From contig JAATFT010000004.1 in NCBI GenBank assembly GCA_015655075.1, positions 1-40,414 of the forward strand: a stretch of DNA of 40,414 nucleotides, written 5' to 3'. Origin of the DNA: Clostridiales bacterium. Lineage in GTDB: Bacteria; Bacillota; Clostridia; Lachnospirales; Lachnospiraceae. Of this stretch, positions 17,951-26,446 are shown in pieces; position 1 is the first letter of the stretch, and each line of letters opens with the position of its first letter. The notes beneath the pieces were generated by a model. It ran no database searches. It was not told the origin of the DNA and worked only from the letters and a program-made list of their open reading frames with translations. Both the position numbers and the translations under genes were made by a program.

Positions 17951-18943
17951 TCACTTAACAGCAATCGAATTCAGATGCTTTCGATCTGAAGTAAGAAAAG
18001 CTGCTATAATTATAATGGTTCCAAATACAACTCGCTGCCACCAGGTGCCAATGCCTATCATAGTCATGCCATTCGTGATGACAGATGCAATACAGGTACC
18101 TAAAAGAGCTCCATACATAGTTCCTTTACCGCCTGCAAGTGAAGTACCTCCAAGAGCGATAGCCGCAATTGTCAGCAATGTAAAATCATTACCCAAATCA
18201 GGACTTCCTGAAAGAAGTTTACCGGTATAAAGAATACCTGCAATAGCATACATAATACCGGCAAAAGTAAAAGCAATTATTTTTGTTGCCGCAACAGATA
18301 CACCTGAAATATATGCCGCACGTTCATTTCCGCCAACTGAATATATATGTTTGCCAATGGCAGTGTACTTAACTACATACTGGTAAACAAAAAACAGTAC
18401 TACTGCAGGAAGCGCAATTGTCGGCAGCCATGAAGTTATCTTTATCCTTGCCCAGTTAATGAGATACCAGCTGGGTTTATTCAATGACAACGAACCCTTA
18501 CCACTTGTCATTACCAAAGCCAAGCTAGACCAAATACTCATAAATGCAAGACTGGAAATAAAGGAAGGAACCTTTGCTTTTGCATTCAGGAATCCTATAG
18601 AAAAACCAGAAAATGCCCCTATTGCCAAAACCAATATATATGTTTTCCAGCCCCATACATTTGCATACTTGCAAAATGCAACAGAACAAATTGATGCTAC
18701 AGCGCCTATTGACAAATCCGTGGAACCCAAAATTATGATGGGGGAACATCCCAGAGCCATCAGCAGCATCGGACCGATGTCTTCTAAAAGCGTTTCAATA
18801 TTCATAGCAGAAACAAAGCTTTTATTCATAATAGTAATCGCGATAATCAGAACCGCTAATACTGCAAAGGATTCCATTATCTTGTACCAATCTTTTTCTG
18901 ACATTTTTCGATACTGTTCCATAATATTTGTATAGAATTTCAT
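17951..18943 (-). CDS. RbsC-type sugar ABC transporter permease (second)
   Basis: The 330-residue membrane protein has about nine to ten hydrophobic segments and the family signatures ILGSTDLSIGAVAS (about 75), the cytoplasmic loop GGNERAAYISGV (about 203) and GGTSLAGGKGTMYG near 265, which contacts the ATPase. Strong Shine-Dalgarno signals precede it (AGGAGG, and GAGAGG nearer the ATG), 21 bases after the ATPase stop. A second, different permease lies upstream of the ATPase gene, so the membrane part is probably a heterodimer. It serves uptake of the sugar or glycoside bound by the lipoprotein at 21691. Confidence 0.92.
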   Translation of the reverse strand: MKFYTNIMEQYRKMSEKDWYKIMESFAVLAVLIIAITIMNKSFVSAMNIETLLEDIGPMLLMALGCSPIIILGSTDLSIGAVASICSVAFCKYANVWGWKTYILVLAIGAFSGFSIGFLNAKAKVPSFISSLAFMSIWSSLALVMTSGKGSLSLNKPSWYLINWARIKITSWLPTIALPAVVLFFVYQYVVKYTAIGKHIYSVGGNERAAYISGVSVAATKIIAFTFAGIMYAIAGILYTGKLLSGSPDLGNDFTLLTIAAIALGGTSLAGGKGTMYGALLGTCIASVITNGMTMIGIGTWWQRVVFGTIIIIAAFLTSDRKHLNSIAVK

Positions 18944-18964
18944 AAGCCTCTCTTGCCTCCTGTA

Positions 18965-20506
18965 TTACATCATATTTTCTATAATCGTGAATTTAGATGG
19001 CTTATTATCTTTGTCCGCAGTAATTGATTTAGTGATGAATCCATCTTTCATTACAAGCACTTTGTTTGCTAAACCAATCGTTTCCTCAAGCGTATCACAT
19101 AACAGCAAAATACCCTTGCCTCGTTTTGATAAATCGCGGATAAGCCGGTAAATTTCTTCCTTGGCTCCAACGTCTACGCCTCGTGTCGGATGATTCAAAA
19201 TCAAAATATCACATTCACTGGCTAATACGCGTGAAAAAACAACTTTCTGTGCATTACCTCCTGATAAAGACTGTACCATGGCATCCGGACCGGGGCACTT
19301 AATGTTCAACCGTTCTTTCCACTGGTTATACAGCTTACGGACAGTACTTCTCTTCAGCATTGGGCCTGTCATCATACGTTTTAGCGAAGATAAAACGATA
19401 TTATCTTCTATGGACATAATTCCGACCACACCCTCCATACGTCTTTCCTTTGGGACTGATAAAATTCCAAGTTTACGAGCCTGATGAGGTGCTGAAAGAG
19501 TCCTTTTCTTATCTCTTACGATAATTTTCCCTGCACTTTGCGGAACATCACCGCAAATAACATTGCAGACTTCTTCCTTACCAGAGCCAATAACTCCGCA
19601 GATACCTACTATTTCCCCTTCATGCAGTGAAAAAGACACATCTTTAAAAACACCTTTTAGGCCCAACTGTTGTACTTCCAGCAAAACATTGTCCTGGTTA
19701 GGTACACCCTGTTCATCAATGTGATAGAATTCTCCTGTAGAATCCTTACCAACCATCATTTTATAAAGAATTTGCTCATCTGCACCTTCCGTCGGCAGCG
19801 AGCCAACTACATTCCCATCCTTAAAAATATAAATACGGTCTGATATTCTCAAAACCTCATCTAATCTATGTGAAACAAAAATCGTTGAATGACCCTGTTC
19901 TTTCAACTTTCTGATCTGCACAAACAATGCCTCAACCTCTGCATCAGATAACAGGGATGTTGGCTCATCAAACATGATCAAACCATTCTTTACACCGGAA
20001 TCAAGTACCGTACTGAGGACTTTAGCTATTTCTATCTGCTGACGGAGTGAAAAATTATAATCTAAAACAGGTTTTGTAGGATCAATCGTTGTATTTCCAA
20101 TATATTCAAGTGCTTCTTTTGCCGCCTTATTCATTTTTGCCCAATTAAGTCCAAAGCCTGCAACACGGAAAGGGTCCTCCCTGCCAAAATAAATATTTTG
20201 TGTAACACTCATATTAGTCAGCAAGGATTGTTCCTGATAGACCATACCCATACCAAATTTATTTGCGTCTGTTGTTTTCTTTGGTTCGTACAACTCTCCG
20301 TGAACATACATTGTTCCTGATGTCTGTGGTTGAAAACCCATTATTATTTTCATTAAGGTTGATTTACCTGCACCGTTTTCTCCAATAAGACCTACAATCT
20401 CTCCTGGATTAATTACAATATCTACGTCATTTAGTGCAACATTAGAGTCAAATTGTTTTCTAATGGATTTACATTCAAAAATTGGCGTTACCGTCTTATC
20501 TGCCAT
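18965..20506 (-). CDS. RbsA-type sugar ABC transporter ATPase, two nucleotide-binding domains
   Basis: The 513-residue protein is a tandem ATPase. Domain 1 has Walker A GENGAGKST (42-50) and Walker B FDEPTSLL but a degenerate signature (FSLRQQIEIA). Domain 2 has a modified Walker A (GVIGSGKEE, about 305), a good signature LSGGNAQKV (about 415) and a Walker B reading LILNHPTRGVD, where D-E of the family is replaced by N-H. Only one composite site, domain 1 motifs with the domain 2 signature, looks competent. RbsA-like proteins are often asymmetric, but the N-H change is striking. AAGGAGG precedes the ATG. It lies between two permease genes. Confidence 0.93.
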   Translation of the reverse strand: MADKTVTPIFECKSIRKQFDSNVALNDVDIVINPGEIVGLIGENGAGKSTLMKIIMGFQPQTSGTMYVHGELYEPKKTTDANKFGMGMVYQEQSLLTNMSVTQNIYFGREDPFRVAGFGLNWAKMNKAAKEALEYIGNTTIDPTKPVLDYNFSLRQQIEIAKVLSTVLDSGVKNGLIMFDEPTSLLSDAEVEALFVQIRKLKEQGHSTIFVSHRLDEVLRISDRIYIFKDGNVVGSLPTEGADEQILYKMMVGKDSTGEFYHIDEQGVPNQDNVLLEVQQLGLKGVFKDVSFSLHEGEIVGICGVIGSGKEEVCNVICGDVPQSAGKIIVRDKKRTLSAPHQARKLGILSVPKERRMEGVVGIMSIEDNIVLSSLKRMMTGPMLKRSTVRKLYNQWKERLNIKCPGPDAMVQSLSGGNAQKVVFSRVLASECDILILNHPTRGVDVGAKEEIYRLIRDLSKRGKGILLLCDTLEETIGLANKVLVMKDGFITKSITADKDNKPSKFTIIENMM

Positions 20507-20544
20507 GCCAATTCCTCCTTTTATTTATGGTATTGATAAACTCG

Positions 20545-21564
20545 TTATTTCACTATCTTGTACCGGCTATCCGAAGAAGCAATAACAACTGCAATCAAAA
20601 CAATAAAACCTTGAACTGCTTCCTGCCATGAAGAATCAATACCTGCATAAATCATACCTGCATTAATAATTGCAACTATCAAAACACCAACAAAACTCCT
20701 TAACACACCACCAATACCACCCGTAAGAAGTGTTCCTCCAACTACAACCGCTGTTAAAGCAGGAAACAAAGTACCTGCACTAAGAGCCATAATACTATAA
20801 CCAAGTTTTGCTGCTGCTACAACACCTGCAAGACCGCAGCAAAAACCTGACCATATAAATACCAAAATCTTAATCTGATTCGTATTGATACCATACATTT
20901 TTGTAATCTCTTCATTGTTTCCAATTGCAAATATACGTCTTCCAATTTTAGTATAATTTTCTATCAAAAAAGCAATAATCAGCATTCCAAACGCCAGCCA
21001 CGTTGAAACCGGCAGATTCAAAAGCTTTCCAAAGTACAATTGGCGAAATGTATCATCTGTAAATGTACCGGGAATGCCCATATAAGTCAGAAGTCCCAAT
21101 CCTTTACATATATATCCAATTGCAAATGTTACAATAAAAGTAGGAAGTTTTAATTTAACATGGATCAGACCCTGTATGAACCCTATAAATGCTGCAGATG
21201 CCAGTGCAATCAACACAGCGCCAAAGCCAAAATCAAAAGATGTTTTTGTGTTTGCTATAAATACCCCAAGTATACAGGCCGTAAAGCCTGTAACTCCTTC
21301 AACGGATAAATCTATGCAACCCATAAGAATAACCGGAGTAATTCCAATAACAATCAATAATGACACCGCAATAGTATCAAGAATGTTGATATAAAGATTA
21401 TCCATACGTAAAAATCTGGGATTAATAATGCCAAAAACATTAATTACTGCAATCAAAATCACAAGGGGCATAAACTTAAAAAAGAAAAGCTTGATTTTTG
21501 CAGCATTTGCCTGCTTCTCTATCTCTTGTGCAAGAGTTAAATTAGAATCTGTTTTCTTACTCAT
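20545..21564 (-). CDS. RbsC-type sugar ABC transporter permease (first)
   Basis: The 339-residue permease has about ten membrane segments, the motif MGCIDLSVEGVTGF (about 92), the loop AIGNNEEITKMYGI (about 215) and GGTLLTGGIGGVLRS (about 287). A GGGTGA site precedes the ATG. It differs clearly from the second permease in the operon, so the two probably pair. A stem-loop lies between the binding-protein gene and this start, and may reduce its expression relative to the binding protein. Confidence 0.92.
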   Translation of the reverse strand: MSKKTDSNLTLAQEIEKQANAAKIKLFFFKFMPLVILIAVINVFGIINPRFLRMDNLYINILDTIAVSLLIVIGITPVILMGCIDLSVEGVTGFTACILGVFIANTKTSFDFGFGAVLIALASAAFIGFIQGLIHVKLKLPTFIVTFAIGYICKGLGLLTYMGIPGTFTDDTFRQLYFGKLLNLPVSTWLAFGMLIIAFLIENYTKIGRRIFAIGNNEEITKMYGINTNQIKILVFIWSGFCCGLAGVVAAAKLGYSIMALSAGTLFPALTAVVVGGTLLTGGIGGVLRSFVGVLIVAIINAGMIYAGIDSSWQEAVQGFIVLIAVVIASSDSRYKIVK

Positions 21565-21590
21565 ACTTATTCACCCGTAATTATTATTTG

Positions 21591-21626
21591 ATTTAAAATA
21601 TGGGACTGCACAAGTACAGCCCCATA
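21591..21626 (-). terminator. Stem-loop between binding-protein and permease genes
   Basis: On the minus strand TATGGGGCTG (21626-21617) pairs with CAGTCCCATA (21608-21599), one G-U, around an eight-base loop, followed by TTTT. It lies after the binding-protein stop and before the first permease. Such leaky terminators or RNA-stabilising stems commonly let the binding protein be made in excess. Confidence 0.65.
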
Positions 21627-21690
21627 TACAGTTTATCGCGCCATCACCTTACAACCGAGTGATAAAGATTCACGTGAGCGATTGTCTAAT

Positions 21691-22866
21691 TCAATTAACG
21701 TCGTAACCGGAAAGAATCAACTGTTTATAGTCCATCCAATCAATATCAGGTGCACCAGCATCAATGTAATCGCTAATATATGAATCAATATTTTCCGGAG
21801 TAATAACAGATGTTATTGTATAGAAAGCTCTTTCGTCAGCAGGTACCGTACTCAGATCAACATCACCATTCCATACTGCATATAAGTATGAACATCCAAG
21901 TCCGCCCTGAAGTTGGGCATTTGAACATACGCTTCCAAACATAGTGCCTTTAGAAATAGCAGCGGCAGCAGTAGATGTGCCGTCAAATCCAGTTGTTACA
22001 ACCTTTCCATCGTAACCACGAGAAGCTAGAACTTCGATGGCAGCCATTGCATTTTCATCGTTATCAACCCAAACTGCATCAATTTCATCAAAATCATACA
22101 TGCTAAGCCATGTAGTCAGACATTCCTGAGTCTTAGCAACTTCAAAGTTACAGTCCTGAGCATCAACAAGTTCCACACCAGAAGTCTTTTCCAGTGCCAA
22201 CTCTAAACCATGGAAACGAGCAACACCTGCGGTTGTTGCCATATTACCCTGAATAGCAAGAATCTTACCGGTATTAGGAGTCTTAAAGGAAGCAAATAAA
22301 TCAAGACAAAGTTCCTCCATGGATTCTTCAATACCCGGTGTCTGGTAATATACATAATAATCATAATCTGTAGGAATTACTCCATCCTGAAAAGACCAGG
22401 CCGATCCCCAATAAATACCTGCTTCCTCACAAAGTTCAGCAATAGTGCCACAGATAGAAGTATCGTTAGGGTCTACATAGATAATGCAGCGATCGCCACC
22501 CTTTGAAATCAGAGACTTGATATCGTTAATTTGCTGATCATTGCTGTACTCGCAAAGAAGTGTCTGAACTTCTACTTTCATTCCTGTTTCTTCACGTAGC
22601 TGCTCCGCAAATGCTTCAATGCCTTGACTAACAAATACATAATATTCATTGTCAAGGCTCCTGATTGATACGCCAATCAGAAGATCAAAATCATCTGATG
22701 ATTTTGTATCAGTTGCTGTTTCTGTTGTGCTTTCCGTTTTCTCTTCTGCCTTTGTTCCGCCTGCAGTAGTTTCACCGGTTGATGCAGTATTGCCGCTTCC
22801 GCACCCGGCCAAAACAGATAACATCAGTACTGCACAAAGCAAAAGACTAATTAGTTTCTTTTTCAT
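21691..22866 (-). CDS. Sugar-binding lipoprotein of ABC transporter (RbsB-type)
   Basis: The 391-residue protein has a lipoprotein signal peptide with lipobox LAGC (Cys22), a Gly/Thr/Glu-rich linker, and a periplasmic-binding-protein type 1 fold starting LLIGVSIRSLDNEYYVFVSQ at about residue 63. Further family marks are GNMATTAGVARFHGLELAL and VVTTGFDG. It sits outside the membrane, catches the substrate and hands it to the paired permeases. AAGGAGGAT precedes the ATG. It is the first transport gene, 148 bases after the RpiR regulator, with no convincing terminator between, so the regulator may be cotranscribed. Confidence 0.93.
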   Translation of the reverse strand: MKKKLISLLLCAVLMLSVLAGCGSGNTASTGETTAGGTKAEEKTESTTETATDTKSSDDFDLLIGVSIRSLDNEYYVFVSQGIEAFAEQLREETGMKVEVQTLLCEYSNDQQINDIKSLISKGGDRCIIYVDPNDTSICGTIAELCEEAGIYWGSAWSFQDGVIPTDYDYYVYYQTPGIEESMEELCLDLFASFKTPNTGKILAIQGNMATTAGVARFHGLELALEKTSGVELVDAQDCNFEVAKTQECLTTWLSMYDFDEIDAVWVDNDENAMAAIEVLASRGYDGKVVTTGFDGTSTAAAAISKGTMFGSVCSNAQLQGGLGCSYLYAVWNGDVDLSTVPADERAFYTITSVITPENIDSYISDYIDAGAPDIDWMDYKQLILSGYDVN

Positions 22867-23014
22867 TCTTATCCTCCTTTTTATTTTAGAAAAAATAATT
22901 ATAAAAATCTGTCTCCCATGAGCAGATGATTATATCAATTTTATACCGGTTTATCTTCTATTTGGCAGTGTCCTTTTTATATATACTTATTGATTTTCCA
23001 TAGAATGTTTATGG

Positions 23015-23917
23015 CTAATCATTCAACCTGCCATTTGAACTACTGTAACTATCCGCAGTCATAGTTGAAAATTTTTCCCATTCTCTTGAGTATCTATTCC
23101 AATTTGAATTAAGTACTCCAAGAAACAGCATGTCACATATTGCAATATGCGTTACACTTGTTAACATAGAATACGCTGCCCACTCGGTGCTCACTTTAGG
23201 TGCACAAAATATAATATCTGCATATTCTGTCAGTTTTGAACCTAAAGATCCGGTAATAGCCATTGTTACAGCTCCTACTTCCTTGGCGTATTGTAAAGCC
23301 CGGATAACTGCAAGACTTTCACCGCTATATGAAATTCCTATAGCAGTATCTTTGTCGGTAATATTAGGTTTAACCATATGTTGCCAACTTTCTTCACGAT
23401 ATGCTCTACAGTCTAATCCAATCATTACAAAACGGTACATTAAATCTATAGCAATCGTACCTGAATAACCAACTCCATAAATGTTGATAACATTCGCCTG
23501 GTTAATAGCCTTTACCGCATTTTCCAGATTGGATGCATTGCTCATCTGGAGAACATCATTTAAGCCGTCAGTTAATTTGCCGATTACCATTCCCGGAATC
23601 TGTTCATAAGGACTACCCTCACTCACCATACACAACCGATCTGTTACATGTGAGTTCTGATTATCGACTTTCGCTTTTAGGTTAATGTCTGCTAACAATA
23701 AAACCCTTTTGAAATCAATAAAACTGGCAATTTCCAGTTTCTTCACAAATCTCATTACAGATGGCTCACTGCTAGAAGTTTCAGTAGCAACCTGAACCAA
23801 CGTTTTATAAGGTATTAATGCTTGATTTGCCAAAACATAATCCGCAATTCTCTTATCTGTGTTTGAAAAGGAAGAATATGTATCCAGTATTTTTTGTACT
23901 ATAGCATTTGATGGCAT
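23015..23917 (-). CDS. RpiR-family regulator with SIS domain
   Basis: The protein of about 300 residues has an N-terminal HTH_6 domain (KRIADYVLANQ, ETSSSEPSVMRFVKKLE) and a SIS sugar-phosphate-binding domain from about 125 (NIYGVGYSGTIAIDLMYRF, GISYSGESLAVIRAL). SIS domains sense phosphosugars, here probably the kinase product or a later intermediate. I place the start at the ATG at 23917 with GTGGGGAT before it; a GTG four codons upstream is the alternative. It lies between the transporter operon and the divergent kinase, beside three 13-bp palindromes suited to a dimeric regulator. Whether it represses or activates is not visible, but the site at its own transcript start suggests autorepression. 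Confidence 0.92.
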   Translation of the reverse strand: MPSNAIVQKILDTYSSFSNTDKRIADYVLANQALIPYKTLVQVATETSSSEPSVMRFVKKLEIASFIDFKRVLLLADINLKAKVDNQNSHVTDRLCMVSEGSPYEQIPGMVIGKLTDGLNDVLQMSNASNLENAVKAINQANVINIYGVGYSGTIAIDLMYRFVMIGLDCRAYREESWQHMVKPNITDKDTAIGISYSGESLAVIRALQYAKEVGAVTMAITGSLGSKLTEYADIIFCAPKVSTEWAAYSMLTSVTHIAICDMLFLGVLNSNWNRYSREWEKFSTMTADSYSSSNGRLND

Positions 23918-24036
23918 TTTTATCCCCACTTTCTATTTTCCATTTTTATCTTTATGTTAACATATGTAGGGAATAAAGTCGATTTCATTTTGTAGTTTTT
24001 CTTCAAATTAATTTGTATTTTACTAATAATCCGTTT

Positions 24037-24049
24037 GTAGTATTACTAC
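24037..24049. promoter_or_regulatory. Candidate RpiR operator at the regulator's own promoter
   Basis: GTAGTATTACTAC is a perfect 13-bp palindrome (six-base arms around one T). It lies just downstream of the predicted transcript start of the rpiR gene (about 24059), where a bound protein would block transcription. Its design matches the two palindromes before the kinase promoter. Confidence 0.55.
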
Positions 24050-24065
24050 TCTTATTTCTGACATC

Positions 24066-24094
24066 ATTATATGTTATATACTCAGGAAGCGCAA
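24066..24094 (-). promoter_or_regulatory. Promoter of rpiR, probably also of the transporter operon
   Basis: On the minus strand TTGCGC (24094-24089) and a perfect TATAAT (24071-24066) are 17 bases apart, about 140 bases before the rpiR start. A weaker internal promoter near 22940 before the lipoprotein gene cannot be excluded. Confidence 0.6.
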
Positions 24095-24188
24095 TATCGG
24101 AATAATCACTATTTTTATGTTCTGTTTTTTGTGTAATATGCCTATTTTCAATTATATATTTTTTTTATATACTGTAACAAAAGACTTT

Positions 24189-24236
24189 GTATTTTTAATA
24201 CGTATAATTGCTACATGTGTTCCGTATTATTAATAC
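24189..24236. promoter_or_regulatory. Paired 13-bp palindromes before the kinase promoter
   Basis: GTATTTTTAATAC (24189-24201, near-perfect) and GTATTATTAATAC (24224-24236, perfect) start 35 bases apart. The second ends six bases before the kinase -35 box. Both share the form GTA-KWW-T-WWM-TAC with the site at 24037. They fit RpiR dimers on one face of the helix or nearly so, and activation or looping is possible. Confidence 0.55.
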
Positions 24237-24241
24237 ATTAT

Positions 24242-24271
24242 TTGTCAATGTAATATTGGTGTTAGTATAAC
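24242..24271 (+). promoter_or_regulatory. Promoter of the ribulokinase-like gene
   Basis: TTGTCA (24242-24247) and TATAAC (24266-24271) are 18 bases apart, giving a leader of about 95 bases before the kinase ATG. A palindrome abuts the -35 box upstream. Confidence 0.55.
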
Positions 24272-24373
24272 AGTAGGCACAGAAAGTTTAAAACAGTACA
24301 ATATCTACATGAAAGGGTTGTTTTTTTAGTAAATGTCAAAACGCTTTATTTCATATTAAGGAGGCATTTCCAT

Positions 24374-26038
24374 ATGGAAACAAAATATGTTATAGGAATC
24401 GATTTCGGGACAAGATCCGGAAGGGCAATCCTTGTAAACTGCGCAGATGGCTCTATACTTGCGTCCAGTACAATGGATTATCCTCATGGTGTCATGGATG
24501 AAACACTTCCATCCGGCAAAAGACTGGAGCCAAACTGGGTACTTCAATATCCTCTCGATTACCTTGAAGTACTGGAAACAACGGTAAAAGATATCGTCGA
24601 TAATTCCAGCATACCAAAAGAAAATATCATAGGACTCTCTACCGATTTTACTGCCTGTACCATCCTTCCTGTTGATAAAGACTTAAAGCCACTATGCGCA
24701 AATGATGGCTATAAAGATAACCCTCATGCATTTGTAAAATTATGGAAGCATCATGCCGCCCAGAAAGAAGCGGACAAGATCAGTGATCTTCTTGAAAAAG
24801 AGGGAATGATTCAGGACTATAAATATGGCGGTCGTATATCTTCTGAAATCATGCTGCCAAAAATCCTCCAGATTGCAAATGAAGACCCTGATGTTTATCG
24901 GGCGGCTGATCAGATACTGGAGGCACCAGATTGGATTGCACAGCTACTCACTGGAACAAGGAAATGTTCCGGAAGCACTGCCTCATATAAGGCCATGTGG
25001 AATCCTATAAACGGCTATCCCACTAAAGATTTCTTAAGACAGTTAAATCTCCTTATTGAAAATCTTGTAGAGGAAAAACTTTCTACCGATATCTGCAATA
25101 TAGGTGGAAAAATCGGAGAACTGAATAAAGAATGGGCTGGCCGTCTGCATCTGTCCGAAGGCATTGCTGTTGGTGCAAATATCATTGATGCCCATGCTGG
25201 TCTTGTATCCTGTGGTGTTACGCAGCCGGGGCAGATGCTTCTAAGCATCGGTACTTCCACTGCCCAGACCGTCATAAGTACAGCCCCATATTCTGGAAAA
25301 GGACTGCTTGGCGGTGTAAAAGACCAGATTATACCCGGCTATTATGCTATTGAATCCGGCCTTGCCTCTGTTGGCGATTCCCTGGAATGGTTCGTTAACA
25401 ATCTCACTCCTATGGGCTATTTCAAAGAAGCAGAAGAGAAATATAATGGTGATATATACAAACTGTTAAATCAAAAAGCTGCTGCTCTGGCTCCCGGTGA
25501 ATGCGGGCTCATTGCGCTTGACTGGCTTAATGGCAATAAGACACCTTATGTTGATGGAAACCGAACAAGTGCAATCGTTGGACTTTCTCTCTATACAAAG
25601 CCTGAAGACATTTGGCGTGCTTTTATAGAATCAACGGCTTTCGGTACACGTCTAATAATGGAAATCGCCAACGAAGCTTCCATATCAATTAGCGAAATAC
25701 GCTGCTGTGGTGGGCTTGCTGAAAAGAATCCTCTTCTAATGCAGATTTATGCTGATGTAACACACCGCGAAATGAAAATTATCGCATCCAGTCAGACAGC
25801 AGCTGCCGGCTCTGCAATTTATGCTGCTGTTGCTGCAGGTAAAGAAAAAGGGGGCTATGACACCGTCCTGGATGCTGTTGAAAATATGAAATTCCCTATA
25901 AGTAAGATTTATACCCCAGATGACGAGGCTGGAAAAGTTTATGACAAACTCTATGAATTATTTATGAAACTATGTACAGACTATGCGCCCGGCCCGAATG
26001 ACATCATGAAGACTTTAAAGTCTCTCAGGAAAAAGTAA
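24374..26038 (+). CDS. araB: FGGY carbohydrate kinase, ribulokinase (AraB) family
   Basis: The 554-residue protein has the length and order of L-ribulokinase. The N-terminal phosphate loop is GIDFGTRSGRAIL; conserved AraB regions follow (NPHAFVKLWKHHAAQ, YGGRISSEIMLPKIL), the catalytic Asp in IIDAHAGL, the ATP-site IGTSTAQT and the C-terminal CCGGLAEKNPLLMQIYADV. It phosphorylates a ketopentose with ATP in the cytoplasm. GGAGG precedes the ATG. It is divergent from the RpiR-transporter-hydrolase-transketolase genes and shares their palindromes. No L-arabinose isomerase or ribulose-phosphate epimerase is near, so the substrate may be L-ribulose or another ketopentose; the gene symbol is by family only. 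Confidence 0.85.
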   Translation: METKYVIGIDFGTRSGRAILVNCADGSILASSTMDYPHGVMDETLPSGKRLEPNWVLQYPLDYLEVLETTVKDIVDNSSIPKENIIGLSTDFTACTILPVDKDLKPLCANDGYKDNPHAFVKLWKHHAAQKEADKISDLLEKEGMIQDYKYGGRISSEIMLPKILQIANEDPDVYRAADQILEAPDWIAQLLTGTRKCSGSTASYKAMWNPINGYPTKDFLRQLNLLIENLVEEKLSTDICNIGGKIGELNKEWAGRLHLSEGIAVGANIIDAHAGLVSCGVTQPGQMLLSIGTSTAQTVISTAPYSGKGLLGGVKDQIIPGYYAIESGLASVGDSLEWFVNNLTPMGYFKEAEEKYNGDIYKLLNQKAAALAPGECGLIALDWLNGNKTPYVDGNRTSAIVGLSLYTKPEDIWRAFIESTAFGTRLIMEIANEASISISEIRCCGGLAEKNPLLMQIYADVTHREMKIIASSQTAAAGSAIYAAVAAGKEKGGYDTVLDAVENMKFPISKIYTPDDEAGKVYDKLYELFMKLCTDYAPGPNDIMKTLKSLRKK

Positions 26039-26446
26039 TTTGATGTGTAAATAGTGTGCAATTACAGCCTAAAATCATTATTCGAAAATAACGCCTTAAA
26101 GGAATTTTCTCCGTCTTTTTTAATAAAACCTCAAATGCCTTTTGTGCATAAACGATAATGAGCAGAACTAACGCAACTTCAAAAAAATAATACACATACT
26201 GGAAACGAATTTGGCGAACTCCTTTTTTTGAAATTCTCCGATTACTTTTAACGTATTCCAATCAATAAAGGTTTTACCTTACAACAGATTAGACAAATCA
26301 AAATAATAGCAATGCGCCAAAGTATTGCCGTAATTATAGAATGAAGACTTTTTTGCAGAACGCTCCTCTGCCGGAACCCATAATTCCTGATGCATAGCTG
26401 CGTTATTTATTATGCAATGATATGATATCAATTATGCTGCCGCTAT
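26039..26446. other. Gene-free stretch, possible degenerate coding debris
   Basis: This stretch of about 400 bases has no supported gene. Minus-strand frames are broken by many stops; one 78-codon frame (26025-26261) has no ribosome binding site and no recognised motif. The patchy coding look suggests an old remnant, perhaps of a transposase, but I could not match any family. A weak GTAATT/AATTAC repeat lies just after the kinase stop; no good terminator was seen. Confidence 0.3.

Noticed and set aside
24323..24337. Catabolite-responsive element near AAAACGCTTTA before the kinase
   Set aside because: The outer TG and CA bases of the cre consensus are missing.
26025..26261. Minus-strand 78-codon frame as a gene or named transposase
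   Set aside because: No ribosome binding site, and I could not tie it to any insertion-sequence family.
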